NCBI GenBank assembly: GCA_947459875.1
Contig: CANHFG010000010.1
Span: 1-44,385 of the forward strand
DNA: 44,385 nucleotides
Reading direction: 5' to 3'
From: Ignavibacteria bacterium
GTDB lineage: Bacteria > Bacteroidota > Ignavibacteria > Kapaibacteriales > Kapaibacteriaceae
In this document: piece by piece, positions 28,492 through 37,723 of the stretch
Layout: every line of letters starts with the position of its first letter
Numbering within the stretch: position 1 is the first letter of the stretch
Position numbers and translations under genes: made by a program
The notes under the pieces: generated by a model
The model's input: only the letters and a program-made list of their open reading frames with translations
Told to the model about the DNA's origin: nothing
Database searches by the model: none

Positions 28492-29097
28492 ATGGAGTCC
28501 TATTTTCACCACAGGAGAATTGTCTTCAGCTTACGCAACGCCCACATTGCACAACTCGACGCCGGTCCGACAACGACCGTCGAGGTATCGTCGCTCAATG
28601 GCAAGGTCCTGATACTTAATCAGTCCTATGAGCCTATCAGCATCTGCAGCGCAAAGAAAGCGCTGATGCTCCTGTTCCTTACGAAGGCCGAGCTGGTTGA
28701 GCAAAACGCCGATCGGTCAGTTCGCACCGTGCGCACGGTATACCCATTTCCTTCGGTCATCCGCCTGTGCGCCTATCTGCGTGTACCGTTCAAGAAGATC
28801 GAACTGTCGCGTAAGAACGTCATGCGCCGAGATGGCATGCGATGCACCTACTGTGGCTCGGGAGCTTCACCGCTGACGATGGATCACATCATCCCGCGCT
28901 CACGCGGCGGCATGGACTCGTGGGAGAATCTCACGACGGCATGTGTTCGGTGTAACAACAAAAAAGGGAACCGCACTCCGGAAGAAGCCGGAATGCGACT
29001 GTTGACCGCTCCAAAAAGGCCGCATCATGTGCTGTTCCTGAAGCATGCCATGGGAACGGTTGACGACACGTGGCGTCCGTACCTGTTTATGGATTGA
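28492..29097 (+). CDS. HNH endonuclease family protein
   Basis: A 201-aa protein with an N-terminal domain seen in stand-alone HNH proteins of many bacteria (VLILNQSYEPISICSAKKALMLLFLTKAELVE) and a C-terminal HNH/zinc-finger motif. The motif runs CTYCG at 118-122, MDHIIPRSRGGMDSWENL with the catalytic His about 132, then CVRCNNKKGNRTPEEAG with a second Cys pair at 151 and 154. The track start at 28339 lies inside carA on the other strand. The ATG at 28492 is the first sensible one, though the homologous region starts about 35 residues later and no Shine-Dalgarno is seen. The biological role of this family is not established. Confidence 0.85.
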   Translation: MESYFHHRRIVFSLRNAHIAQLDAGPTTTVEVSSLNGKVLILNQSYEPISICSAKKALMLLFLTKAELVEQNADRSVRTVRTVYPFPSVIRLCAYLRVPFKKIELSRKNVMRRDGMRCTYCGSGASPLTMDHIIPRSRGGMDSWENLTTACVRCNNKKGNRTPEEAGMRLLTAPKRPHHVLFLKHAMGTVDDTWRPYLFMD

Positions 29098-29102
29098 GGC
29101 TG

Positions 29103-32030
29103 TTACTGGATCACGAGTGGCTCTGAAGTCACAGAACCCGTTATGCTTCTTGCCACAACTCGATAGTAACCTGCGGCCAGATGTGCAACGTCGAAAGCAA
29201 AGCTGCCCTCGACGCCGTTCGCAGATGCCAGAACACGACCGTTGACATCAACCACGTGTACACCTTCGCACCGCTCGCGCAGCCAGATCAACGCACGCCC
29301 GTCGGTGGCCGGATTGTTCAATAGCGTCAGCATCGGACGGCTACCCTCTTCGTCAACCGACGTCGTAGAACCGAACTCCAACCGATACCATGGCGTGGCA
29401 TGGTCGGCAGTATTGATGAGCGTTGTGAAACGTCCTCCACTGCGACGGCCTACTCCGATGGGCTGCCCTGCCGGACGGCCATCCGGCCCAAGAGGACGAA
29501 TGACAAGCGTATCATATGCCGGTGAGGTGATCGTGAATCGCACACCGACACCTTCCATCTGCACCGGCCCCTTGCCCCAAACCCGCAGGTTTAGGTTGTC
29601 AGCATTGAACACGGCACCCTCGTTGAGTGCCCGCGTACTGATCGTCAGAAGTGCTCGATCAGCTTCGGAAAGGGGCTTGCCAGACTGAGAGGCGATGGCC
29701 ACCATGGCATGCGGTGCAGGCGTCGTCTGCTCGACGGACATGCCGGACATGTTGATGATCTGCCCTGAGAGAGGCCCCATGACGGCACAGTGCGTCGGTG
29801 TTTCGATTCGAAGTGTTCCCTTGGTTGCATCGCGGAAGATCTGCTCGTTCTCTGCATCAAGGGCGGCCAGATCGACGACGCCCGAAAGTGCTGATACTTC
29901 GAGGTGCGGCAAGAAGGACGACTGAGGCATGAGCGTCTGATTCATCGAAACACGACGGAACAGCGGAATCCGCTGGTCAGTCGTGACCGGCAAGCCTAAT
30001 GGCGTCTGGATGTGGAATCGCGGCAGCGTCACGGTCTCAGCTGAATGGCCGATAACCAGCTCCTTCACCGAGGGTACAACAGCTCCCGTGCGCATCATAG
30101 AGGACGTCCACGGGAACATGGACAGAATGTTCGGCTTGTTGCGCAGCATCCAGTAGTCGAGCGAATCGACCGTTGTTCCACCAACACGTCCGTTGTCCGA
30201 AAACACACTGAAAAACACTCCATCCCAGTCCTGAAGGCCAGCGTATGATGGCAGGTAGGTCATCAGCTCGGACATGTGAGCGCGCGGGTACTGGACCGAA
30301 GCGTGTGAAACGACGAATGCCTTGCCTTTGGGTCGCACACGAGCATGTGCGTACAAGTCTCCATACGGGTCTGCCGCAATACTGTTGGCCTCTGAGCGCC
30401 ACTCGACGTTGGAGAATACATCATACTCCCTTGCCGCATCAAGCTCAAAGAAGCTCACAAGTCGAGAAGACGGACACAGCAGCACCTGACTCTTGAGTGT
30501 ATCACGGACCATTCGACGAATGCCCGTCAGCATCGACCGGAAGTTTTCATAAACAAAGCGAGCGTTATCACGCGATCGTCCGACCGTGATCTCCCCGTCG
30601 AGCAACGTCGACATGCGAATGTTGTTCATTGCAAGATTCTCTCCGCTGCGAACACCGCTGCGAGTGACCTCGCGCAGCTGAACGTCATCAACAAACACAT
30701 CTCCTGAATCTGCACCAAGGAAAAATCCCAGCCCGGCTGTCGTTGAGTCCGATACCGTGGCCGTGAAGGTGTAGGTGTACTTCTTCCATGCCGAGGAGAT
30801 CGCCATGGTCTGCGCAAGCCCGTAGGAGTTGTAGGGTGGGGTGCCGTTGAACACATACAGGAAGATCTCGCGGCTGCCACGCTGTGGCGTCGTCTTTGCC
30901 CAATAGCTGAGCTCGTATGTCTGAAGATGCCGCATGACTGGCAGGCGCTGCACGAGCTGGATGGAATAGGATGCGCGGCCAGGATCAAGCCTGTTGATGC
31001 GAACACGGCCCGAAGATGTGCCTTGCTGCTTGTCGGCATCACTGAACTGGAGCAGCGCTTGCGCCCCCCTCGTATTGTCGATGCTCAAGACCCAGGCACT
31101 GTTGAACGGATCTTCGAAGTCGCCGTTAAGAACCACATTCTGGGTCGATCTGGCCGTTGACTGCCAGGCGCTGGCTAGGGCAGCATCTGTCTTGTATGTC
31201 GACTCAAGCCAGGCATTCCACAGAGAGTCAATATGGGCAACGTGCAGCTGCCCCGTCGATGTTGTCGAGCCATTCGGGTTCGGGCGAACAATGTCGTTTG
31301 TATACAGCCAGAAAGCGGCCGGTGACGCATCCTCGGCGGCGATGACGTAGGCCAGTGCCGGATCATCCTTGTAGGCGATGTCTGTAAATGTATTTATGTG
31401 CGTAAGCAGAGCCCGCATGACGTCGCGATGAATCTGCTGGATGCGGCGATTGAACAGCACCGGCACTCGTGCGCCCCATCCGGTCGAGTCAGGCTGCAGC
31501 ACACCATCACCCGGGCGGGGCGTCCAGGTTGACTGAAAGGTGAAGACGTAGTAAATGCCATGCTGGCGGAGCTGATGCATGAACCAGTCGAACTTCTTCA
31601 TCTGCAAAGGGTCGAGCCCGTCCTGCAGCGTAGAATTTGTTCCCGCACGAAAGATGCTCGTTGTTGGCCAGGCTGTGATATCAAATGTGTTGAGCCTAAC
31701 GGCATTGATGCCAAGACTTCGCAGACGACGAGCGATCGCAATCGCATTCACGCTGTCGGGCATTGCCGAAAACCACTGCAACGTTGTACCAACCAGCCGC
31801 AGGCGAGAACCGTCTGCAAAGCCCAAATGACCGTCACTGGTCAGTACAACCCTTCCTCTCGATCCAGCCTGTTCCGACGGCAGCCACAACAGCGCGGTGT
31901 CGAGATCCGTGTCGTGATCAATGGCAAAGGAATATGGATTCGCAAGGGGCTGTGCATGAGACGTCCCTACGGCAGTGAACGCCATGAGAGCGAACATGAG
32001 AACTGGGATGGTTCTGTACAGACGTGACAT
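29103..32030 (-). CDS. Large T9SS-exported glycosidase-like protein with carbohydrate-binding module
   Basis: The start at ATG 32030 gives a signal peptide (MSRLYRTIPVLMFALMAFTA, ending SHAQ) with GAGG just upstream; 975 aa. The track start lies inside the previous gene. An alternative ATG at 32042 overlaps the DUF1501 stop as ATGA. Residues about 40-270 and 450-600 resemble a (beta/alpha)8 glycoside hydrolase: ARRLRSLGINAVRLNTFDI, QMKKFDWFMHQLRQHGIYYVF, and LPSYAGLQDWDGVFFSVFSDN. Between them, VLNGDFEDPFNSAWVLSID to VFVDDVQLREV looks like a CBM4/9-type module. Positions where catalytic acids are expected read AAEDA and VSHAS, so activity is doubtful. The end (LLNNPATDGRALIWL... AGYYRVVARS) is a T9SS sorting domain. 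Confidence 0.75.
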   Translation of the reverse strand: MSRLYRTIPVLMFALMAFTAVGTSHAQPLANPYSFAIDHDTDLDTALLWLPSEQAGSRGRVVLTSDGHLGFADGSRLRLVGTTLQWFSAMPDSVNAIAIARRLRSLGINAVRLNTFDITAWPTTSIFRAGTNSTLQDGLDPLQMKKFDWFMHQLRQHGIYYVFTFQSTWTPRPGDGVLQPDSTGWGARVPVLFNRRIQQIHRDVMRALLTHINTFTDIAYKDDPALAYVIAAEDASPAAFWLYTNDIVRPNPNGSTTSTGQLHVAHIDSLWNAWLESTYKTDAALASAWQSTARSTQNVVLNGDFEDPFNSAWVLSIDNTRGAQALLQFSDADKQQGTSSGRVRINRLDPGRASYSIQLVQRLPVMRHLQTYELSYWAKTTPQRGSREIFLYVFNGTPPYNSYGLAQTMAISSAWKKYTYTFTATVSDSTTAGLGFFLGADSGDVFVDDVQLREVTRSGVRSGENLAMNNIRMSTLLDGEITVGRSRDNARFVYENFRSMLTGIRRMVRDTLKSQVLLCPSSRLVSFFELDAAREYDVFSNVEWRSEANSIAADPYGDLYAHARVRPKGKAFVVSHASVQYPRAHMSELMTYLPSYAGLQDWDGVFFSVFSDNGRVGGTTVDSLDYWMLRNKPNILSMFPWTSSMMRTGAVVPSVKELVIGHSAETVTLPRFHIQTPLGLPVTTDQRIPLFRRVSMNQTLMPQSSFLPHLEVSALSGVVDLAALDAENEQIFRDATKGTLRIETPTHCAVMGPLSGQIINMSGMSVEQTTPAPHAMVAIASQSGKPLSEADRALLTISTRALNEGAVFNADNLNLRVWGKGPVQMEGVGVRFTITSPAYDTLVIRPLGPDGRPAGQPIGVGRRSGGRFTTLINTADHATPWYRLEFGSTTSVDEEGSRPMLTLLNNPATDGRALIWLRERCEGVHVVDVNGRVLASANGVEGSFAFDVAHLAAGYYRVVARSITGSVTSEPLVIQ

Positions 32031-32038
32031 CGGGAACC

Positions 32039-33658
32039 TCATCGGGTGATCTGGATGGTGGTGTGAGCAATGCTTCTGCCCGCATGGAGCGTAACGATGT
32101 AGGTACCCGCTGGCAGACCGGTAAGTTCGAGACGTCCGACGCCTGTCCATGGCTCAACTCGCGCGCTTCGGCATTCGATTCCTCGGATATCAGAAAGGAC
32201 AAGCGTAGCATCGGTCTGCGCATCAATGTTGACCTGAACAACAACAACGTCGGTTGCCGGGTTGGGTCCGATACGCACAAACGCCTGCCGCGCATCGGAC
32301 TCCTCAACTCGCGTCGTTGCCTTCTTGAAGAGTGCGGGAGCCCCCTTACCAAAATCGCGGAACAGCAGCTGACGCGCCATGGTATCCTGCACGCCGAACC
32401 ACTGCAGGAGAACGCTGGCGTATACATCGCGGTAGTCATGCTGCATGAGGAGGTCGCCGATCGGATCGAGATTCACAAGGTCCGGATCAGCACCGTGGAC
32501 GCGTCCGCCCTCGACCTGCGCACCGAAAACGAAGAGCGGTGCCGCAGTGCCATGATCAGTTCCAACACTTCCGTTTTCGTAAACACGCCGACCAAACTCG
32601 GAGAAGGTCATCCCGGCCACTCGGTCGGCATGACCCCTGTTTTTCATTTCCTGCATGAATGCTGTGACGGCCTCGCTGAGCTCGCGAAGAAGGTTGGCAT
32701 GGACGCCAAGCGTGGGGTCGTCGGTCGATGTCTGACTTGCATGAGTGTCGAAGTTGTTATTCGCCCACGAGATCAGGTAGATGCGTGAGCGAAGACCACC
32801 GGCGATCAGCTGTGAAACAACTTTGAGCTTTGCACCGATGTCGCTTGCCGGGAACTGCACCGAAGACGCCCCCGACTTGTCATTGGCTTGCTTGACGACG
32901 TTCGCATACACATCGGCACTGCGGGCTATGTTGCGCATGAAGGTGATCTCGCGACCGGCCGGCGTATCAGACTGCTCACTGCTTGGTACTTCGCCCGAAC
33001 CACCGCCTCCGTTGACGAGCCGGTAGAACTCATCCGGATCGCGGAAGCTGATGCCCATTGGGCCGGCACTTCCGAGCAAAGCCAGAGAGGTGGCATTGCC
33101 GATCTGCACAGCGAGTGGATGCGCCGGCAGTTCAGTCGGATAGGAGGGGGCGAGGGTATGCAGATAGCGTCCCACCCACCCGGTTGATCCAAACACGTCT
33201 GCGTCCGTTGCCGTCAGCCAGATGTCTGTTCCGCGGAAGTGCGAACGGTCGGGATTGGGATAGGTCACGCCCTGTACGACAGCGAGCTTTCCCTCATCGT
33301 ACAGTGATCGGAATCCGGCCATCGCTGGGTGCCATCCAAGCGTGTCGGTCAGACGTAGCGTTTTGTTCTTTGCAATTGCGATCGTGGGTCGGCGCTCATA
33401 GTAAAGTCGATCTGAGTGAGGAATGACCGTATTCAGGCCGTCATTGCCCCCTGCCATCTGGATAAGGACAAGGACCCGATCCTGATCCTCCAGGAGTTGT
33501 TGCAGGCGTGGATCGCCCCCTGCCAGAGCCTGCACGCTAAAGGAGTCGATCAGCGTCGGTAGCGTCGCTACCGCAAGGCCTCCGCCGGCTGCAGCACGCA
33601 GAAAGGAGCGGCGATCGACGGACGGACTGGCTTGCTCGTTGGTTGTCAGCTTCTTCAT
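32039..33658 (-). CDS. DUF1501 protein with Tat signal and T9SS sorting domain
   Basis: A 539-aa exported protein of the DUF1501 (sulfatase-like fold) family. A twin-arginine signal is present (DRRSFLRAAAGGGLAVATLP). The DUF1501 body contains VLVLIQMAGGNDGLNTVIP, PAMAGFRSLYDEGKLAVVQGVTYPNPDRSHFRGTDIW, ISWANNNFDTHASQ, MTFSEFGRRVYENGSVGTDHGTAAPLFVFG and the Asp/His residues of the alkaline-phosphatase-like superfamily. The C-terminal 85 residues (RIGPNPATDVVVVQVNID... LPAGTYIVTLHAG) are a T9SS sorting domain. The ATG at 33658 has GGAGG upstream and is preferred to the GTG at 33679. It follows the DUF1800 gene, its usual partner; the biochemical function of the pair is unknown. Confidence 0.92.
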   Translation of the reverse strand: MKKLTTNEQASPSVDRRSFLRAAAGGGLAVATLPTLIDSFSVQALAGGDPRLQQLLEDQDRVLVLIQMAGGNDGLNTVIPHSDRLYYERRPTIAIAKNKTLRLTDTLGWHPAMAGFRSLYDEGKLAVVQGVTYPNPDRSHFRGTDIWLTATDADVFGSTGWVGRYLHTLAPSYPTELPAHPLAVQIGNATSLALLGSAGPMGISFRDPDEFYRLVNGGGGSGEVPSSEQSDTPAGREITFMRNIARSADVYANVVKQANDKSGASSVQFPASDIGAKLKVVSQLIAGGLRSRIYLISWANNNFDTHASQTSTDDPTLGVHANLLRELSEAVTAFMQEMKNRGHADRVAGMTFSEFGRRVYENGSVGTDHGTAAPLFVFGAQVEGGRVHGADPDLVNLDPIGDLLMQHDYRDVYASVLLQWFGVQDTMARQLLFRDFGKGAPALFKKATTRVEESDARQAFVRIGPNPATDVVVVQVNIDAQTDATLVLSDIRGIECRSARVEPWTGVGRLELTGLPAGTYIVTLHAGRSIAHTTIQITR

Positions 33659-33675
33659 TGTTGCCTCCGGCTTCT

Positions 33676-35067
33676 TCACATGAGTTGGAATTCAGGCATC
33701 CGCGCGATGGCCTGGATGAGAAACCGTGCACGTTGCACGGCAGCCGCTGAGTTGATGTCCCACTCGTACTTCTGCGCACCGGCAAGCATGATCTCCAGAA
33801 GGACATCGTGCTGCTCCTTTGTGATTGGCACAGCCAACAGGGCCTGCGCAACGTTCGACACGATCTTCTCGGCATCATTGGTATCGGGAAACTGCTTCAT
33901 GAAGGCGATCACGTCGGGTACAAGCGTGCGGCCTGCATCATCTGTCAGTTTCGAGGATGAGCCGATCTGACGTCCGTCGACGAAGCTCTCACCAAAACGC
34001 TGCCGCTGTGGGAAGGTTGAGCTGGTGATCCATGCATGGTGCCCCTTCCATCCCTCCACCGTCGGCGGATAGAACGGCTCCTGTGTCAGGCGCGTCATTA
34101 CCTGCGATACATACTGACGACTGACCGTTGCCACGTTGAGAGCCGAAGCCAGACCGACTACCAGTTCGAGCGGACTCTTGATCAGGGCCCCACGCAGATT
34201 CGGTGTGAAAAAGTACTCGCTCGAAAGAAGCGTGAGAAGAACCGGCCGGATCTTGTAATCGCTACTGCGCAGAAGCTTCGCTACATCCTCGATCGTCTCT
34301 GCCGAGGGCTCGTGTTCGACATACGATCGCAACAGCTTGCGCGCGATGAATCGTGCGCAGGCCGGCTGCCGTAGCGTGATATCGATCACATCTTTCCACT
34401 CCCACGGGCCAGTCTGACCCAGAATGGTCTTTTCACCGAGATCCGCCAGCTGACGGTTATAGGTCCCTACCAGACCCGATATACGCCAGCCGGTAAACGC
34501 CCGTGCTGCCTCGAGAACGTCGGGCTCGGAGTAATTGCCCACGCCAAGCGAGAAGAGTTCGAACCACTCGCGGGCGAAGTTTTCATTCGCTCGCCCCTTG
34601 ATGCTCTGATCGCCATTGAGATAGCGAAGCATGGCCGCGTCTCCAACAATGCGACGCGAGATCTCCGAGTAATCGTAAGCATGGGTACGAAGCATCTGAT
34701 GCTGAGCCACCATCCAGTGCGATACGTACACGTTCAAATAGTCACTCGTGAACGTGTTGTGCCAGAGCATGATCAGTCGCTCGCGAGGTGAGGTGACCGT
34801 CAGCACACGACCAAGCCACCAGTTCTGCATCTCGATAAACAGGCGATACGCTTCGTTAAAGTCGGTAATGTTTGGGGTCTGCAACGCCCATATTGGCGAT
34901 GGGAAAGGGGCTTCCGGAGCATCCAGCAGAGCCGCGACGGCCTCCGATGGACGCTTCCCAACAACGCTTGCAGCAAGCGCATACGTCGGCTGAAGCGTCA
35001 TGCGGCGCACCAGGTGAAAGGCCTCGTCGAGCGCAAGCGGTCTGGTTCGTTCTCGCAGATCGGCCAT
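33676..35067 (-). CDS. DUF1800 family protein
   Basis: A 463-aa protein of the DUF1800 family, whose members are nearly always next to a DUF1501 gene. Family landmarks: EAFHLVRRMTLQPTYALAA, ERLIMLWHNTFTSDYLNVY, GRANENFAREWFELFSLGVGNYSEPDVLEAARAFTGWR, FIARKLLRSYVEHEPS, and VEGWKGHHAWITSSTFPQR. No signal peptide is evident at this start (MADLRERTRPLALDEAF), and the ATG is well supported by GGAGG, so it may stay inside or leave with its Tat-exported partner. Its function is unknown. It is the first gene of a three-gene operon. Confidence 0.92.
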   Translation of the reverse strand: MADLRERTRPLALDEAFHLVRRMTLQPTYALAASVVGKRPSEAVAALLDAPEAPFPSPIWALQTPNITDFNEAYRLFIEMQNWWLGRVLTVTSPRERLIMLWHNTFTSDYLNVYVSHWMVAQHQMLRTHAYDYSEISRRIVGDAAMLRYLNGDQSIKGRANENFAREWFELFSLGVGNYSEPDVLEAARAFTGWRISGLVGTYNRQLADLGEKTILGQTGPWEWKDVIDITLRQPACARFIARKLLRSYVEHEPSAETIEDVAKLLRSSDYKIRPVLLTLLSSEYFFTPNLRGALIKSPLELVVGLASALNVATVSRQYVSQVMTRLTQEPFYPPTVEGWKGHHAWITSSTFPQRQRFGESFVDGRQIGSSSKLTDDAGRTLVPDVIAFMKQFPDTNDAEKIVSNVAQALLAVPITKEQHDVLLEIMLAGAQKYEWDINSAAAVQRARFLIQAIARMPEFQLM

Positions 35068-35149
35068 GGGGATCCTCCGTCAGAGATTGCGATAGGGCGG
35101 TTGATTTTGATAATACGGACTCGGCAATGTATCCAGATTCCATCCTATG

Positions 35150-35157
35150 TAGTTTTG
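35150..35157 (+). promoter_or_regulatory. Possible -7 element (TAGTTTTG) for yfhO-like gene
   Basis: TAGTTTTG fits TAnnTTTG and lies 31 bases before the ATG at 35189 in a 121-base divergent gap. No matching TTTG is seen 19-20 bases upstream, so support is partial. Confidence 0.4.
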
Positions 35158-35188
35158 TTACTGCCAATCTTTTCCCCTGGAGCTTCTA

Positions 35189-37723
35189 ATGGCTGAATCA
35201 CGCGCACCGAAGCGCATGCAATCCCCGGCGCAAACGCCGGTCCAGAAGTATGCCCCCTACCTGGCATACGGTTCTATCCTGGTTGTGGTTGTTGCTTTTT
35301 TTGCCGACGCTTTGTTTGGCGGCAAGAACTTCATGAGCGGAGGCGACAACGTTGCCTTCTACTCCTTTGTGCCGTACCTAGAAGCAGCAAAGCAGACGGG
35401 CGAGTTCCCTCTCTGGATGCCGTACATCTTCAGCGGCATGCCGTCCTTGGCCTCCTTCCTGGCCGCCGGAGATCGCACGTGGGATGTCGTCGGACAGGTG
35501 TTGTTTGCCTTGCCACGAGCGATGGGAGATGCTACGAACAACGACACTACGCGACTGGTGCTGTGGTATGTGATCTATGGCTGGGGCGTATATACTCTTT
35601 GCCGTGTCAAGGGACTCGACCGATCGGTTGGCGTGTTTTCTGCCATTGGTGCCGTCATGAGCACCTTCGTGATCGTGTGGATCATGATCGGCCACAGCAC
35701 AAAGCCCGTTTCAATGGCCACCCTTCCATGGATCCTGCTGGCCCTTGAGCGTCTTCGCGAACGGTTTACGCTTGCGAATCTTTTTCTTTTGATCCTTCCA
35801 CTGATCGTATTGGTATCGGCCACCCACCCGCAGATGATGTTCTACATCGGCTGCGCCACGGCCCTTTACATGATCGTCGAGCTTATCACCCGTCTGATCA
35901 CACGTACCGGCTGGGTTGACGTGCTCAAGGCAGGGGGCGGGCTGGCCATCGCCGGCGTGATCGCGCTCGGTACGCATGCCGACATGTTTTTGGCTACTCG
36001 GCAGTACACGACAGAGTCGACGCGAGGCTCGGCACCGCTGGTTCAGTCGACAAGGAACAATCAGGACCAGTCAGGCGGAAACGATTACGAATACGCCACC
36101 AACTGGTCATTTTCACCGGGAGAGATGTACACGTTCATCGTCCCGAACTACTACGGTTTTGGCAACACATCGGTCAAGACCAGCCGCGGAGCCCCTCCGC
36201 AGCGGGCCATGCTCTACTGGGGTCAGATGCCCTTCACCGATGCAGCGAACTATATGGGGCTGGCTGTTCTTGTGCTGGGTCTGATCGGCATATGGCGCTA
36301 TCGACGTGATCCGTTCGTGATCTTCTTAACGGTGCTGTCACTCTTCGCACTGCTGCTGTCGATGGGCAAAAACTTCCCGGTACTCTACGACATCTTCTTC
36401 AACTACGCTCCGGCCTTCAACAAGTTCAGAGCTCCATCCATGGCACTCTGCCTTCTGCAGTTTGCCCTTCCTGTGCTGGCCGGCTACGGACTGACGGGTG
36501 TCATCGGCTGGGCGAAAGACCAGAGCGCTGAAAACCGACGATCAGGCATGTGGGTCTTCATCGCCACGGTGGTCGTTGCGGGTGTGGTCTTCCTTGTGGC
36601 CATTGACGAACGCGACTACAAGACGGCCGTGGACACGGCATTCATGGCCAAGAATGGCCAGAGTGCCCCTGCAGAGTATCTCGATATCGTGTACAACGAA
36701 ATGCATGCCGACTCACTGGCAGCAATGCTCTACCTGCTCGTGATCGGTGGACTTGTTGTGCTGACGGCAAGGGGCGTTGTGCAGCCGACGCTGGCCGTGT
36801 TGCTGTTTATCGGAATTCTGACGATCGATCTCTGGAGAGTTGACCGGCGTCCGTATGACCCCAAGAAGGGCTCGCCCGAACAGAATGTGTTTGCGGCCAC
36901 CGACGTGGTCGGATTCCTCAAGTCCGACCCGTCAATGTATCGCGTCTGCGACCTGACGCAGTCAATGGTACCCGCCAACTGGTGGGCATACCACTTCATC
37001 GAAAGCGTCGGAGGGTACAGCTCGGCCAAGATGCGACTCTACCAGGACATGCTGGACGTTGCCGCACCGGGCCCGGGACGTGAGCCCATTCCCGGCAACA
37101 GTATGATCCTGAATCCCTTCCTTTGGAACCTCCTCAACGTCAAGTACATCGTCGCCGATCGCCCCCTGTACCCCGGCGTCCAGCCAAGTTTCCGATCGCA
37201 GGAAACCGGTGCGCTGGTGTATGAGAACACCGACGTGCTTCCACGTGCCTGGTTCGTCGATACCGTGCGGACCGAGTCCAATCGCAGAAAGCTACTCGAA
37301 CAGCTTCGTGACGGCACCTTTGATGCGCGCCGTACGGCGTACGTTGAACAACCGTTTGATGGTATGACTTCACTTGGTGCGGATACCACAGCCCGTGCAA
37401 CGGTCAAAGAGCGGACCAACCACCGCTTGTCGATCGCCACTTCATCTTCGGCCGCCCAGCTTCTGGTTGTCAGCGAAGTATTCTATAGCGAATGGAAGGC
37501 TTACCTCGACGGGCAGCCGATTGAGACGATAAAGACCAACTTTCTGCTACGCGGCGTGCGTATCCCCGCCGGTGCGCACACCCTTGAGTTTCGATTTGAA
37601 AGTCCAGCCTTCGAGCAGGGCCGCACCATCAGCATGGCCGCCAACGGTCTGACGATCCTGATCGGTCTCGGCGGACTTCTCATGTGGAGACGTTCACGCA
37701 GCCAGCCGAAGGAAGCTGCATGA
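35189..37723 (+). CDS. YfhO-family multi-spanning membrane protein (GT-C-like)
   Basis: An 844-aa polytopic protein of the YfhO family, a GT-C-fold group proposed to use polyprenyl-phosphate sugars (in Firmicutes, glycosylation of teichoic acids). Near the N-terminus are FMSGGDNVAFYSFVPYLEAAKQTGEFPLWMPYIFSGMP (a first extracytoplasmic loop with Asp-type catalytic candidates) and ATHPQMMFYIGCATALYMI. About 12 hydrophobic helices follow. The C-terminal 200 residues form a soluble beta-rich domain (VVSEVFYSEWKAYLDGQPIETIKTNFLLRGVRIPAGAHTLEFRFES), which is the YfhO signature, then a last helix and a basic tail. Its stop overlaps the start of the next gene (ATGA), so the pair is translationally coupled. 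Substrate unknown. Confidence 0.9.
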   Translation: MAESRAPKRMQSPAQTPVQKYAPYLAYGSILVVVVAFFADALFGGKNFMSGGDNVAFYSFVPYLEAAKQTGEFPLWMPYIFSGMPSLASFLAAGDRTWDVVGQVLFALPRAMGDATNNDTTRLVLWYVIYGWGVYTLCRVKGLDRSVGVFSAIGAVMSTFVIVWIMIGHSTKPVSMATLPWILLALERLRERFTLANLFLLILPLIVLVSATHPQMMFYIGCATALYMIVELITRLITRTGWVDVLKAGGGLAIAGVIALGTHADMFLATRQYTTESTRGSAPLVQSTRNNQDQSGGNDYEYATNWSFSPGEMYTFIVPNYYGFGNTSVKTSRGAPPQRAMLYWGQMPFTDAANYMGLAVLVLGLIGIWRYRRDPFVIFLTVLSLFALLLSMGKNFPVLYDIFFNYAPAFNKFRAPSMALCLLQFALPVLAGYGLTGVIGWAKDQSAENRRSGMWVFIATVVVAGVVFLVAIDERDYKTAVDTAFMAKNGQSAPAEYLDIVYNEMHADSLAAMLYLLVIGGLVVLTARGVVQPTLAVLLFIGILTIDLWRVDRRPYDPKKGSPEQNVFAATDVVGFLKSDPSMYRVCDLTQSMVPANWWAYHFIESVGGYSSAKMRLYQDMLDVAAPGPGREPIPGNSMILNPFLWNLLNVKYIVADRPLYPGVQPSFRSQETGALVYENTDVLPRAWFVDTVRTESNRRKLLEQLRDGTFDARRTAYVEQPFDGMTSLGADTTARATVKERTNHRLSIATSSSAAQLLVVSEVFYSEWKAYLDGQPIETIKTNFLLRGVRIPAGAHTLEFRFESPAFEQGRTISMAANGLTILIGLGGLLMWRRSRSQPKEAA

